Assembly: GCF_016745095.1 (NCBI RefSeq)
Contig: NZ_CP067087.1
Coordinates: 2,716,501-2,780,500 of the forward strand
Source of the DNA: Croceicoccus sp. YJ47
GTDB lineage: Bacteria > Pseudomonadota > Alphaproteobacteria > Sphingomonadales > Sphingomonadaceae
Length of the DNA: 64,000 nucleotides
Direction of reading: 5' to 3'
Below, piece by piece: positions 54,631 to 62,869 of this stretch; position 1 is the stretch's first letter, and each line of letters starts with the position of its first letter. The position numbers and the translations under genes are program-made. The notes under the pieces were generated by a model that was not told the DNA's origin, did no database searches, and saw nothing but the letters and a program-made list of their open reading frames with translations.

Positions 54631-55391
54631 GCGTTTCACGGCGCGGGATGATCGCGCGCGGCGCGGCGCTGCTCGGCACGGGCGCGGCGCTCGGCGGGTG
54701 TCAGCGGATCCTGGAAACCGGGCCGGTGTCGGACGTGGTCTATTCGCTCGACGGGTTTACGCGCGATGCGCAGCGGCTCGTGACCGACCGGCGTGCGCTG
54801 GCCCCCGAATATGCATTGTCGCAGCGCAGCCCGGTGTTTCGCGCCAATGGTTCGCGCACGGTCGATACGCCCGAATATCGCCGGATGCTGGCCAATGGCT
54901 TTGCCGATTACCGGCTCCGCATCGGCGGGCTGGTGCGGCGGCCGGTCGAACTGTCGCTGCGCGATCTGATGAACCTGCCCGCCCGGACGCAGGTGACGAA
55001 ACACGATTGCGTGGAGGGGTGGAGCGCCATCGGCGCGTGGACCGGAACGCCGCTCAAGCTGCTGCTCGACATGGCGGGGCTGGACCGGACGCGGGCGCGT
55101 TATCTGCTGTTCCGCTGTGCCGACAATTATGGCGATACGCCCTATTACGAGACGATCGACCTGATCGAGGCGTTCCATCCGCAGACGATCATGGCCTGGC
55201 GCATGAACGGCGAAATGCTGCCCGAACGGCATGGCGCGCCCCTGCGTCTCCGGGTGGAGCGGCAATTGGGCTACAAGCACGCGAAATTCGTGACCGGGAT
55301 CGAGGCGATCGCCGATTTCGCGAATGTAGCCGGGGGGAAGGGCGGTTACTGGGAGGACAGCGCCCGCTACGCGTGGTGGGCCGGGATCTGA
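54627..55391 (+). CDS. Molybdopterin-dependent oxidoreductase (sulfite oxidase/YedY family), Tat leader
   Basis: A 254-residue protein. The leader SRRGMIARGAALLGTGAALGGC combines a twin-arginine motif with a lipobox (LGGC, Cys25), so it may be a Tat-exported lipoprotein. The catalytic domain has the Mo-ligand Cys128 in VTKHDCVEGWSAIGAWTGTP, and YYETIDLIEAFHPQTIMAW and LPERHGAPLRLRVERQLGYKHAKFV, as in bacterial members of the family. The donor or acceptor is unknown. It pairs with the cytochrome b gene just upstream and ends three bases before the convergent MurF-like gene. Confidence 0.9.
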   Translation: MSVSRRGMIARGAALLGTGAALGGCQRILETGPVSDVVYSLDGFTRDAQRLVTDRRALAPEYALSQRSPVFRANGSRTVDTPEYRRMLANGFADYRLRIGGLVRRPVELSLRDLMNLPARTQVTKHDCVEGWSAIGAWTGTPLKLLLDMAGLDRTRARYLLFRCADNYGDTPYYETIDLIEAFHPQTIMAWRMNGEMLPERHGAPLRLRVERQLGYKHAKFVTGIEAIADFANVAGGKGGYWEDSARYAWWAGI

Positions 55392-55394
55392 GGG

Positions 55395-56999
55395 TCAGAG
55401 CAGGCGCTTTTCCTCCAGCAGGTCGGGCAGGTCGTTTTCGTAGAGGATGACATCCTCCGCCGTCGCGATTTTTTCGAGCGCGGCGCGCGCCTCGGCAAAG
55501 CTGTCGACCTCGTGCGGTTCCTTGCCGGCCTTGCGCAAGCCGGCGGTAAAGCTGGCGATGCGCGACGGGTTCACGGCATAGACGATATCGGCATGGCGCG
55601 CCGTATATTCGCCCAGCGCCGCATGCACGCGATCGTGCTCCATCCCCAGCTCGGCAATGCCGGGCGTGACCAGGATCGCGCGTCCACCACGTTGCCGCGC
55701 CAGCTCGGCCAGCACGGAAACGGCATTGCGAAAGCCCTGCTCGTTCGCGTTATACGCATCGTCCAGGACCAGCGCCTCGCCCGGGCTTTCCCGCTTTTGC
55801 AGGCGGTGGGGCACCTGCTCGACATCGGGGGTGACGAGCGCGATGCGCCGCGCCACGGCCGGGTCGATCACCGCGGCGGCCGCCACGGCCAGCGCGGAAT
55901 TCATTACGTTGTGCTCGCCCAGCAGGGGCAGCTCGTAAGCGAGCGCGCCGAAGCCGCCCTCACGCCGGTCGTCGAGCACGATGTGCCAGTCCGCATCACG
56001 CAATTCCGCGCTCCCGATGCGGATGTCGGCGTCCTCTTCGGGGCCGACGGTCACGACCTGCGCCGGGTGGGCATCGCGCAGGATGCGGAACGGTTCGTAA
56101 TCCATCACCTGCGTCGAGACGAGCGAAATGCCGCCATTGGCACACACCGCCTCGACCAGTTCGCTCTTCGCCTTCGCGATGTTTTCGACAGAGCCGAAGC
56201 GTTCGGTATGGGCATCGCCGATTGCGGTCACGATGCCGAAATCGGGTTTTACGAACCGGCACAGGCGCGCGACCGAACCGATGCCATAGGCGCCCATCTC
56301 GGCAATGAAATAGCGGTGGCTGAATTGCAGGCGCTCGCGAATATGGCGGGTGAGGCCGAGCACGGTGTTGATCGACCCCTTGGAATAGAACACCGGCCCC
56401 GACACGGCGAGCACCTCGGCAAAGATATGCTTCGTCGTGGTCTTGCCGAAGCTGCCGGTGATGCCGATGCGGCGGGGGTTCAGCCGGGCAAGCTTCTCCC
56501 GCGCCTCGGCAATGTATCCCTCGTTCTCCCGCTCCTGCAGCGGGGCGAGGACGGCATTCCCCGCGATCAGCGCCAGCGGCAGCAATTGCAACGCGACCAG
56601 CGTCGCCAGCGGTCCCGAAAGCGCCGCCGCGATCACGAACAGCGCAAGGATCGCGGCAAGGTTGCGAATGCGCCGCGCCCGCCCCGTCATCACCAGCGGC
56701 TTTTTATAGCCATATCCGCGTTCCCGCCACGCGATCAGCGCGAGCAGCCCCGCATCCACGAAGATCAGCAGCGAAAGCGCAATCGCCCCCGTCCGGCTGG
56801 CGGGGAGAAACAGCGCGATCGCCGTGCTGATCGCGAGCACGACGCTGGCCTTCACGTCGAAAAGCCGCACGCGCATCACCGCGCCGATAAAGCGGCGCCC
56901 GTTATATTCCTCCTGCTGAAAATAGGTCAGCAGCGTGTGGATGCGCACCCATGCCAGCGCATAGGCCGCCACTGCGAAAAGGATCAGCGCGAAGGTCAT
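55395..56999 (-). CDS. Membrane-anchored MurF-like Mur ligase
   Basis: A 534-residue protein. The first 155 residues hold about five membrane segments (for example TFALILFAVAAYALAWV, VVLAISTAIALFL, AIALSLLIFVDAGLLALIA, AAILALFVIAAALSG, LVALQLLPLALIAGNAVL). A Mur ligase domain follows: P-loop TGSFGKTTTK at 181-190, SKGSINTVLGLTRHI, EMGAYGIGSVARLC, IGDAHTERFGSVENIAKAKSEL and the MurF-type DDAYNANEQGF. Housekeeping MurF is soluble and lies in the dcw cluster, so this is a paralogue with a different place and probably substrate. It overlaps the hydrolase gene (ATGA); a Ddl-like gene is divergent. A peptide-ligating envelope pathway is inferred. Confidence 0.85.
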   Translation of the reverse strand: MTFALILFAVAAYALAWVRIHTLLTYFQQEEYNGRRFIGAVMRVRLFDVKASVVLAISTAIALFLPASRTGAIALSLLIFVDAGLLALIAWRERGYGYKKPLVMTGRARRIRNLAAILALFVIAAALSGPLATLVALQLLPLALIAGNAVLAPLQERENEGYIAEAREKLARLNPRRIGITGSFGKTTTKHIFAEVLAVSGPVFYSKGSINTVLGLTRHIRERLQFSHRYFIAEMGAYGIGSVARLCRFVKPDFGIVTAIGDAHTERFGSVENIAKAKSELVEAVCANGGISLVSTQVMDYEPFRILRDAHPAQVVTVGPEEDADIRIGSAELRDADWHIVLDDRREGGFGALAYELPLLGEHNVMNSALAVAAAAVIDPAVARRIALVTPDVEQVPHRLQKRESPGEALVLDDAYNANEQGFRNAVSVLAELARQRGGRAILVTPGIAELGMEHDRVHAALGEYTARHADIVYAVNPSRIASFTAGLRKAGKEPHEVDSFAEARAALEKIATAEDVILYENDLPDLLEEKRLL

Positions 57000-57754
57000 G
57001 CCTCGCCTCCCTGCACCGCTTCCTTGATGGCGAGCGCGATCTGATGCCGCCCGCGATCAAGGATCGAGATATGGTCGAAATGCGGGCATTCGATATATTC
57101 GGATTGCGGAATGCCGGCGGCCAGTGCCCGGCCGATTCCGGGCGGCGTTTCGGTATCCGCCCCGCCATAGATCAGCGTCGTGGGCACGGCGACCTTGTGA
57201 AGCTGATCGCTCTGATCCTCCGAAATGGTGGCGACGAAAATGTCGCGCATGCCGGTTTCGCGCGCCGCGACGTAATCCGGGCTGCCATATTGTTTTTCGA
57301 GCGCGATGAGAGCGTCCTCATCCCGTGCGGCGGCTTTCAGCCGTCGGAACTTTGCCGCGCTACGTTTGCGCTTCATCCCCTCGCGCCAGCCGATGTCGCG
57401 CGGAACGCCCGCACCGGCGACGATCACCATATGCTGCAACAGCCCCGGCGAGCGGGCGCCGATGCGCAATCCGACGCGCCCGCCAAAACTGTGCCCGACC
57501 CACACGCACGAATCGATGCCGAGCGCGTCGATCAGATGCTCCGACATGAATTGCCCGTAATTGGCGGTGCCCCATGCCTCGCCGGGCCGTTCGGATTCGC
57601 CGAAACCCGGCATGTCGAACAGATACGCATCGATCGACGGGGCCAGCGCCTCCGCAACCGGGATGAAATCGCGGTGGGTGCGACCCCAACCATGGGCAAA
57701 GACGACGCGCGGCTTGCCCGGCGTGCCGATCCGAATATGATGGGGGGGCTGCAT
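56996..57754 (-). CDS. Alpha/beta hydrolase
   Basis: A 252-residue alpha/beta hydrolase with the oxyanion-hole region VFAHGWGRTHRDF, nucleophile Ser89 in VWVGHSFGGRVG, a likely Asp in YGGADTETPP and the His in CPHFDHISI. The start ATG 57754 has AGAAGGG upstream; the longer frame to 57898 runs across the divergent Ddl-like start. It overlaps the MurF-like gene by four bases. Its reaction is unknown. Placed between a Mur ligase and a Ddl-like ligase, it may cut an ester or amide of the same product. Confidence 0.88.
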   Translation of the reverse strand: MQPPHHIRIGTPGKPRVVFAHGWGRTHRDFIPVAEALAPSIDAYLFDMPGFGESERPGEAWGTANYGQFMSEHLIDALGIDSCVWVGHSFGGRVGLRIGARSPGLLQHMVIVAGAGVPRDIGWREGMKRKRSAAKFRRLKAAARDEDALIALEKQYGSPDYVAARETGMRDIFVATISEDQSDQLHKVAVPTTLIYGGADTETPPGIGRALAAGIPQSEYIECPHFDHISILDRGRHQIALAIKEAVQGGEA

Positions 57755-57849
57755 GACGCCCTTCTTACAGTGCTTGATTTGCGGCACAAGACGAAGCAAG
57801 CGCGCAAGCGGCGCATGACGGCGGAAAACTTCAGACCCAAGGATATGTT

Positions 57850-59007
57850 TTGACGGCTCACGACAGGAAACGCGTGGCGGTGATGTTCGGCGGTGCAAGC
57901 CAGGAGCATGACGTGTCCGTCGTGTCGGCGCATCAGCTGATGGATGCCGCCGATGTCCGCAATATCGAGGTGGTGCCGGTCTACACCGATTTCGAGAACC
58001 GCTTTTTCTCCGCGCCTTTCCTGCGCGATATCAGGCGGTTCAAGCCCAAACCTGCCGGCGCGCCCGAGGTATTCTTCCGCTGGTCCGAACGCGGCCCGGT
58101 GATGCAGGAACTGAAATCCGGGACGCAGACGCCGATCGATTGCGTGCTCCCGGTGTTTCACGGCCCGTTCGGCGAGGATGGCCGGCTTCAGGGGCATTTC
58201 GAACTGCTCGGCATTCCGGTCACCGGCTTTGCCGCGGGCAGTAGCGCCATGGCCATGCGCAAGGATGCGACGAAGGCGCTGGTGAAGCTGGCGGGGGTGA
58301 ACGTGCTCGACCATGTGACGGCCAACCGGGCGCGGCTCGCCCGGTCCGCCGATCTTGTCGCGGAGGTGGAGGCGAAGCTCGGCTTTCCAGCCATTGTGAA
58401 GCCTTCCAATCTCGGTTCGTCGATCGGGGTGGGGCTGGCGAAGACGGCGGCGGATCTGCCGTCGCTGGTCGCCTATGTGCTGGCGCAGGACAATCTCGCT
58501 TTGATCGAGCCGCAGGTGCAGAATCTCGTCGAATATAACATCGCCATGCGCTGGACCGGAGACGATGTCGCGCTTTCGGCTATAGAGCGTCCGAAGTCTG
58601 GCGCAGAACTCCTTGATTTCAAGGAAAAATACCTGTCATCAGGCGGCGGCACGAAGGGCGCTTTCCTGCCGAGCGAGGGGATGCTTTCGCTGACCCGCGA
58701 CATCAACCCGGACCTTCCCGCCGCGTTTCAGGACCGCATTCACGATTATGCGCGCCGGGTGTTCGTCGCGCTCGGCCATCGGGGTGCGCCGCGCATCGAT
58801 TTCATGGCGAATCGCGAAACCGGCGAATTGTGGTTTAATGAGATCAACGCCATTCCCGGCAGCTACGGCTTCTTCCTCTGGGAGGCGGCGGCGCGGCCCT
58901 TGCTGTTCCCGGAACTGATCGACCATCTGGTGGCCGAAGCTCTGGCCGATACGGTCAAGCGGTTCGACGATCCGGTGCCACAGGGCGCCTATCTCCTGCC
59001 CCGGTAA
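57850..59007 (+). CDS. D-alanine--D-alanine ligase-like ATP-grasp enzyme
   Basis: A 385-residue Ddl-type protein: VMFGGASQEHDVSVVSAHQL at the N-terminus, VFHGPFGEDGRLQGHFELLG, MRKDATKALVKLAGV, IVKPSNLGSSIGVGLA (ATP-grasp loop), APRIDFMANRETGELWFNEIN and AIPGSYGFFLW. The motif NEINAIPG is closer to DdlA/Van ligases than to DdlB. It is longer than standard Ddl (~310-360). The start is TTG 57850 with AAGGA seven bases upstream. It is divergent from the hydrolase/MurF-like pair with a 95-base shared region. It may join D-amino acids or hydroxy acids for the MurF-like enzyme; the second-substrate preference is unknown. Confidence 0.88.
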   Translation: MTAHDRKRVAVMFGGASQEHDVSVVSAHQLMDAADVRNIEVVPVYTDFENRFFSAPFLRDIRRFKPKPAGAPEVFFRWSERGPVMQELKSGTQTPIDCVLPVFHGPFGEDGRLQGHFELLGIPVTGFAAGSSAMAMRKDATKALVKLAGVNVLDHVTANRARLARSADLVAEVEAKLGFPAIVKPSNLGSSIGVGLAKTAADLPSLVAYVLAQDNLALIEPQVQNLVEYNIAMRWTGDDVALSAIERPKSGAELLDFKEKYLSSGGGTKGAFLPSEGMLSLTRDINPDLPAAFQDRIHDYARRVFVALGHRGAPRIDFMANRETGELWFNEINAIPGSYGFFLWEAAARPLLFPELIDHLVAEALADTVKRFDDPVPQGAYLLPR

Positions 59008-59063
59008 AAACAGGCGTGCAAATCCGCTTGTCCAGGCACCGCGCGAAAGCTAGCACGGTGGCG

Positions 59064-60074
59064 ATGGATAGCGAACCCGACGAGCCCGCCCACGACACCA
59101 CCCGCGTCATTGCCATCGACGTCGGGGGGACGAATGCCCGCTTTGCCCTGGCGGAGGTTGCCGATGGGCATGTCATCTCGCTGGGCACGCCGCACACCTT
59201 CGCGACGAGCAGCGTCGCCGGCCTTGGCGCGGCATGGGACCGGTTTGCCGACGCGGTGGATTACGAATTGCCCCGCGCGGCGGCCATCGCGGTCGCAGGG
59301 CCGGTCACGGGCGAGGAAATCCGCTTCACCAATTCGCACTGGGTCGTAAAACCTGCCGAAATCGCCGAAGAGCTGAAGGTCGACGACCACGTCATCATCA
59401 ACGATTTCGAGGCGGTCGGCCACGCCGTTGCCGCCGCGCATGAGGATCATTTCATCCATCTCGCCGGGCCGGACATTCCGTTGCCGCGCACCGGGGTCAC
59501 GACCGTCGCCGGGCCGGGCACCGGGCTCGGCGTGGCGCAATTGTTTCAGGGCGCGCGCGAAGAGGACAGCTATCGCGTGCAGCCGACCGAGGGCGGGCAT
59601 ATCGGTTTCGCGCCCGAGGACCGCATCGACGAGCGCATCCTGTCCCACGTGCGCGAGGTGCTCCCCCGCGTATCGGTCGAGCGGATGTGTTCCGGCCCCG
59701 CGATCATCCCGCTCGCCGAGGCGATTGCCGCGATCGAGGGGTTGCCGATGCCGTCGGGCGACGATCGCGAATTGTGGCTCTCCGCCATGACCGACAGCGA
59801 TCCCGTCGCGGTCAAGGCGTGTCAGCGTTTCTGCATGATCCTGGGCAGCGTGGCGGGCGACCTTGCGCTTGCCCACGGGGCCAATGCGGTGGTGATCGCG
59901 GGCGGGCTGGGGCTCAGGCTGAAGGACAAGCTGCTCGACAGCCGTTTCGACGAACGTTTCGTGGCAAAGGGACGGTTCCGCGCACTCATGGAGACGATCC
60001 CGGTCAAGCTGATTACCCATCCGCAGCCGGGTCTTTTCGGTGCCGCCGCCGCCTTTGCGCAGGCGTACGACTAA
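59064..60074 (+). CDS. glk: Glucokinase
   Basis: A 336-residue Glk-family sugar kinase: IAIDVGGTNARFALAEV (phosphate 1), ITGEEIRFTNSHWV-type VTGEEIRFTNSHW, NDFEAVGHAVAAA with catalytic Asp, AGPGTGLGVAQLF, PTEGGHIGFAP and VIAGGLGLRLKD. It phosphorylates glucose at entry to the Entner-Doudoroff route. Starts at ATG 59064 or GTG 59058 are close and neither has a strong ribosome site; the far upstream GTG 59016 is unlikely. It follows the Ddl-like gene by 56 bases. Confidence 0.93.
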   Translation: MDSEPDEPAHDTTRVIAIDVGGTNARFALAEVADGHVISLGTPHTFATSSVAGLGAAWDRFADAVDYELPRAAAIAVAGPVTGEEIRFTNSHWVVKPAEIAEELKVDDHVIINDFEAVGHAVAAAHEDHFIHLAGPDIPLPRTGVTTVAGPGTGLGVAQLFQGAREEDSYRVQPTEGGHIGFAPEDRIDERILSHVREVLPRVSVERMCSGPAIIPLAEAIAAIEGLPMPSGDDRELWLSAMTDSDPVAVKACQRFCMILGSVAGDLALAHGANAVVIAGGLGLRLKDKLLDSRFDERFVAKGRFRALMETIPVKLITHPQPGLFGAAAAFAQAYD

Positions 60075-60087
60075 AAGCCCGCCGGGG

Positions 60088-60732
60088 TCAGCGTTCCGCC
60101 GGCGCCACCCGGCGTATGTCGACGATCTCGACCGGCTCTGTGAGCATCTGCCCCTTCATCCATCCTTCGCCGGCCTCCGGGTCGAGCGGGCGGGCAAAGA
60201 TCGCGCGCACCACGTCCATGCCGTCCACTACCCGGCCGAACGCGGCGAACCCTGCGCGCAGGGACGGATCGTCCGACGAGGGATCGGCGTCCATGCTCGA
60301 CAGCGGGGCGAGCATGATCGTGAAATCGCCGGTCGCCGTGCCGGGGTCGAAGCGCGCCATCGAGATGGTGCCGGTGTCGTGGGTGAGCCCGGTCTCGCTC
60401 GTCGGTTCATGCGCGATCGGGTCGAGAATACGCTCCGGATCGTTGCGCGTTCCGCCCTGGAGCAAGCCATTGGGCTGCTCGCCCCAGTCGAGCCGCATCG
60501 CGCGGTAGAACACCGTCCCGTCGAACCGGTCCTCGTCCACATAGCGCAGGAAATTGCCGGCGGTCACCGGCGCGCGCCCGGTTTCGAGCGTGACGGTGAT
60601 GTCGCCCATGGTCGTTTCGATGACGACGTCCTGCGTGGCGGGCGGCGCGGCATCCTGCGCCGATGCGGGCATGGCCGCGGGCGATGACAGGGCGAGGGCG
60701 AAGGGGGCGGCAAAAGCGAATCGTTTGAGCAT
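60088..60732 (-). CDS. Periplasmic cyclophilin-type peptidylprolyl isomerase
   Basis: A 214-residue protein with a signal peptide (ending MPASAQ) and a cyclophilin domain: VVIETTMGDITVTLE, APVTAGNFLRYVDEDRFDGTVFYR, GLLQGGTRND, DTGTISMARFDPGTATGDFTI and FAAFGRVVDGMDVV. It helps proline isomerisation of exported proteins. ATG 60732 was chosen because the signal peptide starts there; the frame to 60798 extends it with non-signal residues. It is divergent from the BlaI gene. Confidence 0.92.
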   Translation of the reverse strand: MLKRFAFAAPFALALSSPAAMPASAQDAAPPATQDVVIETTMGDITVTLETGRAPVTAGNFLRYVDEDRFDGTVFYRAMRLDWGEQPNGLLQGGTRNDPERILDPIAHEPTSETGLTHDTGTISMARFDPGTATGDFTIMLAPLSSMDADPSSDDPSLRAGFAAFGRVVDGMDVVRAIFARPLDPEAGEGWMKGQMLTEPVEIVDIRRVAPAER

Positions 60733-60809
60733 GGCGCGATCATGCCAAATCCGTTCGACGAACGACATACCGGGATCGACGAGCGTCATGTCAGCCACGG
60801 CGCGAGCAT

Positions 60810-60821
60810 TTACAGATGTAA
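60810..60821. promoter_or_regulatory. BlaI-type operator 1
   Basis: TTACA-GA-TGTAA, a perfect inverted repeat matching the BlaI/MecI consensus TACA-NN-TGTA. It lies 43-54 bases upstream of the BlaI-like start. Its centre is 21 bases (two helical turns) from operator 2. Confidence 0.85.
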
Positions 60822-60830
60822 TCGGATCGC

Positions 60831-60842
60831 TTACACCTGTAA
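60831..60842. promoter_or_regulatory. BlaI-type operator 2
   Basis: TTACA-CC-TGTAA, a second copy of the same inverted repeat, 22-33 bases upstream of the BlaI-like start. Both are followed by TC. The tandem placement on one DNA face is what BlaI dimers use for autoregulation. Confidence 0.85.
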
Positions 60843-60863
60843 TCGCAATCCGTGGAGGAATCG

Positions 60864-61244
60864 ATGAACACCCCCCAGACCGAACGCATCAGCGAGGCCG
60901 AACACGCGGTGATGGAAGCCTTGTGGGCCGACGCGCCGCTCACCGCCGCGCAGGTCGCCGACCGCATCGGCGAAACGCGCGGGTGGAGCCTTGCCACGGT
61001 AAAGACGTTGCTCTCCCGGCTCAGCCAGAAGGGCGCGGTCGACACGGCGCCGGACGGGCGCCGCTTTCTCTATTCGCCTGTCGTGGCGCGCTCCGAATAT
61101 GTCGGCACGGAATCGCGCCGGCTTGTTGACCGGCTTTTCGGCGGGCGCGCATCGTCGTTGTTCGCGCATCTGGCGGAGGCCGAAGCGCTGGATGACAAGG
61201 ATCTGTCCGAGATCGAGGCTCTCTTGCAGGAGTTGCGCAAATGA
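60864..61244 (+). CDS. BlaI/MecI/CopY family repressor
   Basis: A 126-residue repressor with a winged helix: ISEAEHAVMEALWADAPLTA, LATVKTLLSRLSQKGAVDT and FLYSPVVARSEYV. A C-terminal dimer helix follows (LSEIEALLQELRK). GGAGG lies five bases before ATG 60864. The stop overlaps the M56 peptidase gene by four bases. It should bind the two TTACA-N2-TGTAA sites and be cut or released when the peptidase partner is activated. Confidence 0.94.
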   Translation: MNTPQTERISEAEHAVMEALWADAPLTAAQVADRIGETRGWSLATVKTLLSRLSQKGAVDTAPDGRRFLYSPVVARSEYVGTESRRLVDRLFGGRASSLFAHLAEAEALDDKDLSEIEALLQELRK

Positions 61245-62812
61245 CCGGGTTCGTTTTCGATACATGGCTCGCCACGGGGCTGCTGATTGCCGTGGTGCTG
61301 CTCATCCGCCGGCCGATGGCGCATCTGTTCGGCGCGCGGCTTGCCTATGCGCTGTGGCTGTTGCCGGCGTTGCGGTTCGTCATGCCGCCGATCGTGCTGC
61401 CCGCGTGGCTGGCGCCGGAGGCCGGCGTGCCGCTTTTTGCGCAAAAGGCGCCTCCGGTGCATCCCTCGGTGGTCGATGCCGAGTTCGGGACCGCATCGCT
61501 GACCGAGGCGGCGGTGCAGACCGGCGCGGGCGGCGATATTTTCGCAACGCTCGCCATTGCGATCTGGCTTGGCGGGGCGGCGGCGTTCTGTATCTGGCGC
61601 ATGCGCAATTATCGCGCAATGCGGGCACGGCTGCTCGACGGCGCGGTGCCGGTGGGCGAGGTCGGCGATATTCGCATGGTGGAAAGCCGGGAGGTCGCCG
61701 CGCCGCTGGCGTTCGGCATACGCGACAAGGTGATCGCCATGCCCGCGGGTTTCATGGCGCAGCCGAGCCGCGAGGCCCGCGATTTCGCCATCGCACATGA
61801 AATCGCGCACCATCGCCGCGGCGATCTGCTGGCCAATATCCTGGCGCAGCCGGTGCTGGCGCTACATTGGTTCAATCCCGTGGCCTGGCTGGGCTGGCGC
61901 GCGATGCGCCGGGATCAGGAGGCAGCCTGCGACGCGCATGTCATGGCGGGCAAGAGCCGTCCCGTGCGCGCCCGCTATGGCGAGGTGATCGTGCTCTTCG
62001 CCCGGGAACAGCACATGGCGCTCGCCGCGCCGATGGCGGGTTTTCGCGAAATCGGCCCGGCGCTCGGTGAAAAGGCGATCGTCCACCGTTTGCGCAGCCT
62101 CACGCAGGAGGAGGGCAGCACCCGCCGCCGCCGTGCCGGGCGCATGGCGATCGCGGGCGCCGTGCTGGTCGCTCTGCCCCTGTCCGCGACGATCAGCTTT
62201 GCCGAGGGGGAGCGGGCCGCGCGTCCTGCGCCCGCCGCGCCGCCGGTTCCCGCAGCCCCGCCGTCACCTATGCACCCACCCGCGCCGCCGTTCATGCCCG
62301 CGCCGCCGCCCATGCCCGCCAGCTTTGCGCAGGTGCTGGCTTCCGAGGACATCCCGGACACGTGGGCCGGTACCGACCGTCTCGCCTACGAAGACAGGAT
62401 CAAGGCCGAAGCATCGAGAGCCGAAGCCGAGGCCGACGCGTTCGAATCCGAAATGGACGCGTTCGAAAACGAGATGGAGCAGCTTGGCCCCATGATCGCG
62501 CAAAGCGTGCGCGCCGCGATGAAGTCCGTGCCCGACATCCAGCACACCGTGTCGAGCGACGGCGACGGGAAGCGCCATGTCATCCGGCTCTTCGGCGTGG
62601 ACGAGGACGGCAAGCGGCGCGTGGTGCAGACGCAGGTCGTCGATGAACGGGCGATCGAGCGAAAGGCGTATGCCAGCGCCATCTCCGCCGTGCGCACCGC
62701 CCGCCGCGCCATCGCGACGAGCCGCTCGATCCCTGCCGATGCCCGTGCCGAAGCCTTGCGCGATCTGGACCAGGAACTCGAGGACATGCAGGCAGAGCTC
62801 CGCGGCAACTGA
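61241..62812 (+). CDS. M56 family (BlaR1-like) membrane metallopeptidase
   Basis: A 523-residue protein with about four membrane segments (TWLATGLLIAVVLLI, LAYALWLLPALRFVM, FATLAIAIWLGGAAAFCIW and one near 305-320) and the zinc motif HEIAHH at 186-191, with DQEAACDAHV as the third-ligand region. Instead of the penicillin-binding sensor of BlaR1, the C-terminal part has a proline-rich linker (APAAPPVPAAPPSPMHPPAP region) and a charged helical domain of about 190 residues. The signal is therefore unlikely to be a beta-lactam bound in the usual way. It forms a sensor-repressor pair with the BlaI gene. Confidence 0.9.
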   Translation: MTGFVFDTWLATGLLIAVVLLIRRPMAHLFGARLAYALWLLPALRFVMPPIVLPAWLAPEAGVPLFAQKAPPVHPSVVDAEFGTASLTEAAVQTGAGGDIFATLAIAIWLGGAAAFCIWRMRNYRAMRARLLDGAVPVGEVGDIRMVESREVAAPLAFGIRDKVIAMPAGFMAQPSREARDFAIAHEIAHHRRGDLLANILAQPVLALHWFNPVAWLGWRAMRRDQEAACDAHVMAGKSRPVRARYGEVIVLFAREQHMALAAPMAGFREIGPALGEKAIVHRLRSLTQEEGSTRRRRAGRMAIAGAVLVALPLSATISFAEGERAARPAPAAPPVPAAPPSPMHPPAPPFMPAPPPMPASFAQVLASEDIPDTWAGTDRLAYEDRIKAEASRAEAEADAFESEMDAFENEMEQLGPMIAQSVRAAMKSVPDIQHTVSSDGDGKRHVIRLFGVDEDGKRRVVQTQVVDERAIERKAYASAISAVRTARRAIATSRSIPADARAEALRDLDQELEDMQAELRGN

Positions 62813-62869
62813 CCCCCCTTTGCGGGAAGTTCGGGAGCGCAACAGGCGGAAATGCAGCGGGACGCCGGG

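Noticed and set aside
55395-59007. Vancomycin-resistance-type cassette
   Set aside because: No VanH, VanX/Y or VanRS homologues are adjacent; only the ligase folds are shared.
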